A DNA stretch of 64,000 nucleotides, taken from contig NZ_CP117866.1 in the NCBI RefSeq assembly GCF_028736035.1, positions 9,341,001-9,405,000 on the forward strand. The letters run 5' to 3'. The notes under the pieces were generated by a model. The model was given only the letters and a program-made list of their open reading frames with translations. It searched no databases and had not been told where the DNA came from. Positions 9,209-15,736 of this stretch are shown in pieces. Each line of letters opens with the position of its first letter. The stretch's first letter is position 1. Position numbers and translations under genes: made by a program. The DNA comes from Streptomyces sp. T12 (GTDB lineage Bacteria; Actinomycetota; Actinomycetes; Streptomycetales; Streptomycetaceae).

Positions 9209-10174
9209 TCAGAGTGCTGTGAGGTGTCCCGGTTCCGGTTGCCGGGGCACCAACGCGGGTTCCGGCTTGGCCGATTCGGGTTCCAGGGCCAGTACGGCGG
9301 CCACGGGGTGCTCGTCGACCGGCGCGGGACCGACGTGCTCCTCGTCCGAGGCGGGCTCCGGCGTGGCCCGGGTGAGCAGCACCACACCCCAGGACGCCAG
9401 CCCCGCCCCGGCCAGCGCCAGCAGGATGCCTGCCGCGCCGCCCTGCAACCGCTCGCCGAGCAGGACGAGCCCGATCACCGCGGCGGCCAGCGGGTTCGCC
9501 AGCGTCACCACCGCGAGCGGGGCGCCCAGGCCACCCTGGTAGGCGGTCTGCGACAGCAGCAGTCCGCTCGCCGCGAGGGCCGCGACCAGCAGCGCCACCC
9601 CGGCCACCTGGAGGCTGAGCAGCGGGGCGGAGTGGTCGGTCAGGGCCACCGTCACGGTCTGCGTGAGCGCCGAGGCCACCCCGGAGGCGAAACCGGCCGC
9701 GCCCGCGTGCCGCAGCCCCGGCCGGGCCCCCGGCCGCGACAGCATGCCGATCAGCGCCACCGTCACCGCCGCGACCGCCAGCGCCTCGGACGTGCTCAGC
9801 ACCTCGTCGGGCGCGTGCCCGGACGCCGTGACGAGGATCGCGGCCAGGCCGACGAGCGTCAGCGCCGTACCGCGCCACTCGACCGCGCTGACCCGGCGCC
9901 CCGCGATACGCGCGCCCAGCGGCACCGCGGCCACCAGGGTGAGCGCGCCGAGCGGCTGCACCACGGTCAGCGGACCGTACTTCAGGGCTACTACGTGCAG
10001 CAGCGCGCCGGAGCCGTTGAGCAGGACCGACCCCCACCAGGCGCCGGAGCCCAGCAGCCGCAGCGTTCCCGAACCCTGAGCGCGGGAGGCCAGCCGCTCC
10101 TGGGCGACGGCCGCGGCGGCGTAGGCGACGGCGGAGAACAGGGACAGGACGACGGCGAGAAGGGTGGCGTTCAT
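9209..10174 (-). CDS. EamA/DMT-family membrane transporter
   Basis: A 321-residue protein with about ten membrane helices (residues 1-280) and a charged, acidic C-terminal tail. The two-fold internal repeat and motifs such as VVTLANPLAAAVIGLVLLGE are typical of drug/metabolite transporters, which often export amino acids, nucleosides or other metabolites; the substrate is unknown. The ATG at 10174 overlaps the stop of the PAP2 gene by 4 bp, so the two are probably one transcript starting from the operator-rich region near 11.1 kb. It is convergent with the phospholipase gene with only 6 bp between the stops. Confidence 0.82.
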   Translation of the reverse strand: MNATLLAVVLSLFSAVAYAAAAVAQERLASRAQGSGTLRLLGSGAWWGSVLLNGSGALLHVVALKYGPLTVVQPLGALTLVAAVPLGARIAGRRVSAVEWRGTALTLVGLAAILVTASGHAPDEVLSTSEALAVAAVTVALIGMLSRPGARPGLRHAGAAGFASGVASALTQTVTVALTDHSAPLLSLQVAGVALLVAALAASGLLLSQTAYQGGLGAPLAVVTLANPLAAAVIGLVLLGERLQGGAAGILLALAGAGLASWGVVLLTRATPEPASDEEHVGPAPVDEHPVAAVLALEPESAKPEPALVPRQPEPGHLTAL

Positions 10175-10977
10175 CGGCCCGCTCCCACGAGTGCGGCTTC
10201 CTCGTCCCGGGCTGCCGGCACGAGCTTGTCGGTGCCGCGTCCGGCCGTGGTCGCCGTGCGCCGCGGCAGGTCGATCGCCGCGAGCGCGAGACCGAGCATG
10301 GCCGTCGCCACGATCGCGTCGAGCCAGTAGTGGTTGGCCGTGCCCACGATGACCAGCAGCGTCACCAGCGGGTGCAGCAGCCACAGCCACCGCCACCGCG
10401 ACCGGGTCGCCACGATCAGGCCGATCGCCACCATCAGCGCCCAGCCGAAGTGCAGCGAGGGCATCGCCGCGAACTGGTTCGACAGGTGGTCGGTCTCGGG
10501 CGAGCCGTACACGGAGGGGCCGTAGACCTGCCCGGTGTCGATCAGGCCGGTCGCGGCCAGCATGCGCGGCGGGGCGAGCGGGAACGTCAGATGCACCACC
10601 AGGGCGGCGGCGGTGACCGCGGCGAGGACGCGGCGGGCCCAGACGTAGTGCGCGGGGCGCCGCAGGTAGAGCCAGATCAGGAAGGCCGCGGTGGCCGGGA
10701 AGTGGACGGTCGCGTAGTAGGTGTTCGCGAGGTGCATGAGCGTGTCGCCGTGCAGCAGCAGGTTCTGCACCGAGCCCTCGCCGGGCAGACGGACGGCTCG
10801 TTCCAGGTCCCACACCCGGTCCGCGTTGCGGAAGGCGTCGGCGGTGTGGCCCGTGGCGAGTTGCCGGCCGAACTTGTAGACGAGGAAGAGTCCTACGACG
10901 AGCAGGAGCTCTCGGACGAGGGGAGGCCGCGCTATCGCGTCGGTCTCCGCCTGAGCAGGCTCGGTGCGGCCATTCAT
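10171..10977 (-). CDS. PAP2-family membrane phosphatase/phosphotransferase (AUR1-like)
   Basis: A 268-residue membrane protein of the PAP2 superfamily. Conserved phosphatase motifs appear as MPSLHFGWAL and NHYWLDAI near the end, each with the expected histidine, plus FPLAPPRML at about residue 125. This layout matches the PAP2_3 group related to inositol phosphorylceramide synthase, common in actinobacteria and thought to act on lipid phosphates at the outer face of the membrane. It is the first gene of a pair with the EamA gene and is divergent from a TetR regulator across 257 bp full of repeated operator-like motifs. Confidence 0.82.
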   Translation of the reverse strand: MNGRTEPAQAETDAIARPPLVRELLLVVGLFLVYKFGRQLATGHTADAFRNADRVWDLERAVRLPGEGSVQNLLLHGDTLMHLANTYYATVHFPATAAFLIWLYLRRPAHYVWARRVLAAVTAAALVVHLTFPLAPPRMLAATGLIDTGQVYGPSVYGSPETDHLSNQFAAMPSLHFGWALMVAIGLIVATRSRWRWLWLLHPLVTLLVIVGTANHYWLDAIVATAMLGLALAAIDLPRRTATTAGRGTDKLVPAARDEEAALVGAGR

Positions 10978-11000
10978 TCCCCCGGCCCTTTCGCTGACGG

Positions 11001-11035
11001 TGGGTGGTGCTGGGTGGTGCTGGGCGGTGCTGGAT
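11001..11035. repeat. 10-bp tandem repeat, three and a half copies
   Basis: TGGGTGGTGC occurs at 11001-11010 and 11011-11020, then as TGGGCGGTGC at 11021-11030, followed by a partial TGGAT. It sits 24 bp upstream of the PAP2 start codon, within the probable 5' leader of that transcript. No function is evident. Confidence 0.85.
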
Positions 11036-11039
11036 GGGC

Positions 11040-11071
11040 TTGTCGAGCTGCTGACTGCGCGCGCTCGACAA
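11040..11071. promoter_or_regulatory. 9-bp inverted repeat upstream of the PAP2 gene
   Basis: TTGTCGAGC at 11040-11048 pairs perfectly with GCTCGACAA at 11063-11071, with a 14-nt spacer. It lies between the tandem repeat and the TetR operator array. It could be a regulator site or form a hairpin in the PAP2 leader RNA. The symmetry is directly visible; the role is not. Confidence 0.5.
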
Positions 11072-11077
11072 ACTCAT

Positions 11078-11159
11078 CGATACGTCGACGTACCGAAACG
11101 CCTCTGTACCGATACGCCACTGTACCGATACGGACCCGTTCCGGTACAGTGGCGTTTCG
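11078..11159. promoter_or_regulatory. array of TetR-type operators, 16-bp period plus one inverted copy
   Basis: The 18-bp motif CGATACGCCACTGTACCG (11110-11127) is repeated every 16 bp. CGAAACGCCTCTGTACCG is at 11094-11111 (16/18 identical), and weaker copies begin at 11078 (14/18) and 11126. A reverse-oriented copy, CGGTACAGTGGCGTTTCG, lies at 11142-11159; it matches the 11094 copy in 17/18 positions and the 11110 copy in 17/18. The array ends 75 bp before the TetR start. It probably contains the operators for that regulator, controlling both itself and the divergent PAP2-EamA pair. Confidence 0.7.
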
Positions 11160-11234
11160 ATAGACGTACGACACACTGGAAGCGCGGCCTCCCGCACACG
11201 GCGGGGCCGCCGCACAGAGTGAGGAGAAGAGCCG

Positions 11235-11849
11235 ATGACGTCGCAGGCCGCGGACGGACCGGAGACGGTCGCCGCCTCGCGCCGCTCCAAGATCACGCCT
11301 GAGCGTGAGCGGGAGTTCTTCGACGCCGTGCTCGAACAGATCCGCGCGTGCGGCTACGACTCCGTCACCATGGAGGGCGTCGCCGCCAGCACACGCTGCA
11401 GCAAGTCCACGCTCTACCGGCAGTGGAAGACGAAGCCGCAGTTCGTGGCGGCCGCGCTGCGCGCCAGTCGGCGGACCCGGTTCGAGGGCATCGACACCGG
11501 CACGCTCGCCGGCGACCTGTGCGAGGCCGCCCGGGCCGCGGGGGCGTGGTCCGGCAGGGACACCCGGCTCTTCCAGGCGCTCGGCCATGCCGTCATGCAG
11601 GACCCGGAACTCCAGCAAGCCCTGCGTGAGGCGCTCATCGACCCCGAGCTCGACGCGCTGCGGGAGATCCTGCGGCGCGGGGTCGAGCGCGGGGAGGTCG
11701 CCGCCGATCATCCGGCGCTGGAGTACATCCCGGCGCAGATCTTCGGTGTGCTGCGGGCACGTCCCGTCCTGGAGGGCGAGGACGCCGACCCCGAATACAT
11801 CGTCCGGTTCGTGCGGGCCGCCGTGCTGCCGGCGCTCGGCCTGACCTGA
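11235..11849 (+). CDS. TetR-family transcriptional regulator
   Basis: A 204-residue protein. The N-terminal helix-turn-helix at about residues 20-65 reads FFDAVLEQIRACGYDSVTMEGVA then STRCSKSTLYRQWKTK, a standard TetR DNA-binding domain. The C-terminal helical ligand/dimer domain has the TetR_C shape seen in AcrR-like regulators (SGRDTRLFQALGHAVMQDPEL). The ATG has GAGGAG 8-13 bases upstream. The ligand is unknown. The divergent PAP2-EamA genes and the repeated operators between suggest local repression of those membrane genes and of itself. Confidence 0.88.
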   Translation: MTSQAADGPETVAASRRSKITPEREREFFDAVLEQIRACGYDSVTMEGVAASTRCSKSTLYRQWKTKPQFVAAALRASRRTRFEGIDTGTLAGDLCEAARAAGAWSGRDTRLFQALGHAVMQDPELQQALREALIDPELDALREILRRGVERGEVAADHPALEYIPAQIFGVLRARPVLEGEDADPEYIVRFVRAAVLPALGLT

Positions 11850-11931
11850 GACTCAGGCCGCCGTCCACGGGATGACTGGACGGTGACCTGTTCCGCGCCG
11901 CACCGTGGGGACGGGGGCGGCGCGCACCCCC

Positions 11932-11978
11932 CGGCCGGGTGGGGTTCCTCTTGAGCGGAGGGGCGCCCCACCCGGCCG
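11932..11978 (+). terminator. strong terminator-like hairpin between convergent genes
   Basis: CGGCCGGGTGGGG (11932-11944) and CCCCACCCGGCCG (11966-11978) form a perfect 13-bp stem with a 21-nt loop, followed by TTTCCT. It lies between the TetR gene and the convergent DUF2510 gene and could stop transcripts from both sides, though only the plus-strand side has a T run. Confidence 0.75.
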
Positions 11979-12003
11979 TTTCCTGTCCGACGAGGAACGC
12001 GGC

Positions 12004-13023
12004 TCAGATGTCCTGGCCGCTGCCGCCGCCGGTGGACACCTTGATGCCCTTGGTGATCTCGTCGATGACCGACTGCTCCCCGGCGTCGACGCCGATGCGG
12101 ACCACGACGATCTGCTGCTCACTGACGGGCGAGGGGAAGGCGAGCGACTGGACATAGCCGTCGGCGCCCTTGCTGGTGACCGCCTTCCAGCGGACCAGAT
12201 AGCCCTTCTGCCCGGCCACGGTCACCGCCTTGGAGGCCAGCACCTCGTGCGAGGTGATCTCTCCGTACCCCTTGCCGTAGGACTCCTCGGCGTTCGCCGC
12301 GATGTCCGCCTTGGCGACCTCCTCGGGCGTGTCGCCCTTGGTGCGGAGCGCGAGCGCGGGCGCCGAGTAGGCCCCGCCCTTCATGCAGGTCTGGGAGGTG
12401 TCGGAGGGGCACTTGTACGTCTCGTTCGACGCCACCTGCGCGCCCCAGTTGATCTGCTGGCCGTACCAGCCGTCCGGGATGGCGATGCTGATCCCGCTGA
12501 CCGGGTCGGTCACCGAACCGCTCTCCACCCTCGGCGCCTCGGACTCGCCGGGGGAGGGGGACTGCCCACCGGAACCACCGCCGCTGCCGCCACTGCCACC
12601 GCCGGAGTCCCCGAAGGGCCCGCCCTGCCCGCCACCGGGCCCGCCCTGTCCGCCCTGGCCACCCTGCCCGCCCGGGCCCTGCTGCTGGGAGTTGGCGCTG
12701 CCGCCGCCCGAGCCGTCGTCGGCGGTCAGCGCGTACACGCCGACGCCGATGCTCGCGAGGACCGCCGCGGCCACTCCCACGGCTATGCCCGTGCGCAGGC
12801 CGCGCCGCCCGCCCGACGGCGGTTGGCCGGGATACCCCGGATGCACCGGATACGGATACGCGCCGTCGGCCGACAGCTGCTCCGGCGGACCCCATACGTC
12901 GGCCGACCCCGCGGGCCGGACCTGGTCCGTCCATGCCTTGCCGTCCCACCAGCGCTCGGTGGGCGGACCGTCACTTTTCTGGCCCGGGTCGGGATACCAG
13001 CCGGGAGGAGTCACCTGCGTCAT
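12004..13023 (-). CDS. DUF2510 membrane-anchored protein
   Basis: A 339-residue protein. The first 35 residues (PPGWYPDPGQ ... ERWWDGKAWTDQ) are a DUF2510 domain, a short Trp-rich motif common in actinobacterial membrane proteins. A single membrane segment follows at about 95-118 (GIAVGVAAAVLASIGVGVYAL). A Gly/Gln/Ser-rich linker runs to about residue 175, then an exported globular domain of about 160 residues with two Cys that could form a disulfide (YKCPSDTSQTCMKG). Function unknown; it probably sits outside the membrane. It lies 75 bp downstream of anmK on the same strand. Confidence 0.8.
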   Translation of the reverse strand: MTQVTPPGWYPDPGQKSDGPPTERWWDGKAWTDQVRPAGSADVWGPPEQLSADGAYPYPVHPGYPGQPPSGGRRGLRTGIAVGVAAAVLASIGVGVYALTADDGSGGGSANSQQQGPGGQGGQGGQGGPGGGQGGPFGDSGGGSGGSGGGSGGQSPSPGESEAPRVESGSVTDPVSGISIAIPDGWYGQQINWGAQVASNETYKCPSDTSQTCMKGGAYSAPALALRTKGDTPEEVAKADIAANAEESYGKGYGEITSHEVLASKAVTVAGQKGYLVRWKAVTSKGADGYVQSLAFPSPVSEQQIVVVRIGVDAGEQSVIDEITKGIKVSTGGGSGQDI

Positions 13024-13098
13024 GGGTCCACCGTATGAGGCCTCGGTGAAAGTCGGATGAGAGGATCCGGCTCCGGCGCTTCGAAATTCCGGCCCGAG

Positions 13099-14253
13099 TC
13101 ACTCCAGGACGAGCCGAACGGGCCGCTCCCGAGCGGCCGGCGGCAGCCGCAGCCCGTCCCGGCCCGGCGTGATCGAACCGAGCACGCGCGCGTGCCGGGC
13201 ACCCGTGGCCGCCGGATCGGTGCCGGGCAGTCCGTGCACGGTCAGAAACCCCAGCACGGCGAAGGCGTACGCCTCCTTCGCGGCCGACGGCAGCCCCAAC
13301 TCGTCGGAGCTGCGCAGCGCCACCCCCGGCAGCCGCTGCCCGAGCATGCGCATGAGGACCGGGTTGCGCGTCCCGCCGCCCGAGGCGATCACCTCCGTCG
13401 CGCCCACCGCGCGCACGGCGTCGGCGACCGTACGGGCTGTGAGCATGGTCAGGGTGGCGACGACGTCCTCGGCGGGCAGCGTCCCGAACCCGGCCAGCGC
13501 GTCCCGCAGATGGCCGAGGTGGAACAGCTCCTTGCCGGTCGTCTTGGGCGCGGGCAGCGCGTAGTACGGCTCCTCCAGCAGCCGTCGCAGCAGCGGTTCG
13601 TGGACGCTGCCGCGACCGGCGAGCGCCCCGTCCACGTCGTACGCGAGCCGCCCACCGCTGAACCCCGTCGCGGCCGCGTCGATGAGTGCGCAGCCCGGCC
13701 CGGTGTCGAAGGCGGTCCCGTCGGGCGCCGTGAGGTTGGCGATGCCGCCGAGGTTGAGGGCGACGGGCGTGCCCGGCCGGCCGCGCAGCCACAGCAGGTC
13801 GACCAGGCTGACCAGCGGCGCGCCCTGGCCGCCGGCGGCGATGTCGCGCGGCCGGAAGTCGGCGACCACGGGCAGTCCGGTCGCCTCGGCGATCCAGGCG
13901 GGCCGGCCGAGCTGCAGCGTGCCGTACACCTGGCCGTCCTCGGCCCAGTGGTACACCGTCTGCCCGTGCGAAGCCACCAACTCGGCCCGCCCGTCGCACA
14001 GTTCACGGTCCGCCCGGACGGCTGCCGCCGCGAAGGCCTGCCCGATCCGCGTGTCGAGCCGGCACACCTCGGCCATCGACGTCGTCCCCGGCGGCAGCGC
14101 TGCCGCGAGCGCCTGCCGCAGCGTGTCGTCGTAGGCCTCGCTCACCAGCCCCAGCGGCTTCAGGACGAGGCTGTCGCCCACGAGGGCCAGCTCGGCCGCC
14201 GCCGCGTCGATGGCGTCGTAGGACGTGCCCGACATCAGGCCGATCACCCGCAT
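13099..14253 (-). CDS. anmK: anhydro-N-acetylmuramic acid kinase
   Basis: A 384-residue sugar kinase. AnmK opens the 1,6-anhydro ring of anhydro-MurNAc while phosphorylating it to MurNAc-6-phosphate, a step in cell-wall recycling. The N-terminal phosphate-binding motif is GLMSGTSYDAID, followed by the family signatures VASHGQTVYHW, NLGGIANLT, DTGPGCALIDA and IASGGGTRNPVLM. Length matches the family. The ATG at 14253 begins 4 bp after the stop of an MHS-type transporter gene, so the two are very likely co-transcribed. Confidence 0.93.
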   Translation of the reverse strand: MRVIGLMSGTSYDAIDAAAAELALVGDSLVLKPLGLVSEAYDDTLRQALAAALPPGTTSMAEVCRLDTRIGQAFAAAAVRADRELCDGRAELVASHGQTVYHWAEDGQVYGTLQLGRPAWIAEATGLPVVADFRPRDIAAGGQGAPLVSLVDLLWLRGRPGTPVALNLGGIANLTAPDGTAFDTGPGCALIDAAATGFSGGRLAYDVDGALAGRGSVHEPLLRRLLEEPYYALPAPKTTGKELFHLGHLRDALAGFGTLPAEDVVATLTMLTARTVADAVRAVGATEVIASGGGTRNPVLMRMLGQRLPGVALRSSDELGLPSAAKEAYAFAVLGFLTVHGLPGTDPAATGARHARVLGSITPGRDGLRLPPAARERPVRLVLE

Positions 14254-14257
14254 GCGT

Positions 14258-15529
14258 TCAACTCGCCTTTCTCTGCGGTGACTTGATGAGAGCGAGAACA
14301 CTCACCGCGCACGTCGCCGCCGCGTAGTACGCGGGGATGTCCACGCTCCCCGTTCGTTCGATCGTCTCCGTGATGATGAGCCCTGCGCAGCCCGAGAACA
14401 CCGCATTGGACAGGGCGTAGGCGAGTCCCAGCCCCGTGTAGCGCACGGTCGTCGGGAACAACTCGGCGAGCATCGCCGGGCCGGGTCCCGCCATCAGCCC
14501 CACGACGGCACCCGCGCCACCCACCGCCGCACCCTTCACGGGGAGGGAAACGCCCGGGTCCTGAAGAAGGTTGAGCAGCGGCACCGCGAGGACCACCACC
14601 AGCACCGCCCCCGTCAGCATCACCGTCCGCCGCCCGAAGCGGTCGCTGAGCCATCCCGCCGGCACGATCGTCAGCGCAAACCCCAGGTTGGCCAGCACGG
14701 TGGCGATCAGGGCCTGCTGGAAGGTCGCGTCCAGCGTGGACTGCAGATACGAGGGCAGCACGACCAGGAAGGTGTACCCGGCCGCCGCCCACCCCATGAT
14801 CCGCCCGGCGCCCAGCGCGATCGCCCCCGCGACCTCGCGCAGGGGCGGCCGCTCCGCCTCCCGCTCCGCCCGGAACGCCGGCGTCTCGTCCAGCCTGAGC
14901 CGCAGCCAAAGGGCGCCCAGCCCCAGCGGCAGCGTCAGCAGGAACGGCAACCGCCAGCCCCAGTCGCCCAGTTGCTCCTCGGACAGCACGGTGGCGAGCA
15001 GCGCCGCCGCTCCCGCACCGCCGAGCAGCCCCAGCGCCACCGTGAACGACTGCCACGACCCGTACAGCCCGCGCCGCCCGGGCGGCGCGAACTCGGTCAT
15101 CACCGACACCGCGCCACCGAACTCCCCGCCCGCCGAAAGTCCCTGAAGCACCCTCAGAAACGTCAGCAGCCACGGGGCGAGGGCACCGACCGTGGCGTAC
15201 GTCGGCAGCACGCCGATCAGGGTCGTCGCCGCCGTCATCAGCGTGATCACCAGGATCAGCACCGGCCGCCGTCCGATCCGGTCGCCGAGCCGGCCGAACA
15301 GGGCCGCGCCGACCGGCCGGAAGAAGAACGCCAGGGCGAACGACGCGTAGGTCTTCACCAGCGCCTCGGCCTCGCTGCCGCCCTCCGGCGTGAAGAAGCG
15401 CGCCGCGATGATCGTCGCGAAGTATCCGTAGACCCCGAACTCGTACCACTCGATGAAGTTGCCCACCGACCCCGCGACCAGGGCCTTGCGGGACCGGACC
15501 GTGCCTCGATCAGGGGAAGTCAGCGTCAT
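14258..15529 (-). CDS. MFS transporter, MHS type, coupled to anmK
   Basis: A 423-residue, 12-helix transporter. SVGNFIEWYEFGVYGYFATI, GRLGDRIGRRPVL and LSDRFGRRTVML are characteristic of the metabolite:H+ symporter family, whose members import small acidic or zwitterionic compounds. It directly precedes anmK with a 4-bp gap, which suggests it may bring in a cell-wall-derived sugar or peptide; this is inference from position only, since it does not look like AmpG. The start ATG at 15529 is chosen because the protein then begins just before the first helix. Confidence 0.85.
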   Translation of the reverse strand: MTLTSPDRGTVRSRKALVAGSVGNFIEWYEFGVYGYFATIIAARFFTPEGGSEAEALVKTYASFALAFFFRPVGAALFGRLGDRIGRRPVLILVITLMTAATTLIGVLPTYATVGALAPWLLTFLRVLQGLSAGGEFGGAVSVMTEFAPPGRRGLYGSWQSFTVALGLLGGAGAAALLATVLSEEQLGDWGWRLPFLLTLPLGLGALWLRLRLDETPAFRAEREAERPPLREVAGAIALGAGRIMGWAAAGYTFLVVLPSYLQSTLDATFQQALIATVLANLGFALTIVPAGWLSDRFGRRTVMLTGAVLVVVLAVPLLNLLQDPGVSLPVKGAAVGGAGAVVGLMAGPGPAMLAELFPTTVRYTGLGLAYALSNAVFSGCAGLIITETIERTGSVDIPAYYAAATCAVSVLALIKSPQRKAS

Positions 15530-15736
15530 GTCCGGCGCCTCTCGACTGTCGTGCGGCCGACGGTTTTTGACTATCGGTAAGTACCAGCGGGGCAGGTGGC
15601 GGGCCCTTCGCGTCGCCCGCCCGCACCCGCTGTCACCCATCACGGCAACAGGTGCCCCGACCGGCCTCCACTTAGGCAGCCGGACGGCTACGCTCGAGGT
15701 CTGTACGTCGTTCGGGCGACTTGGGGAGGATGCGGG

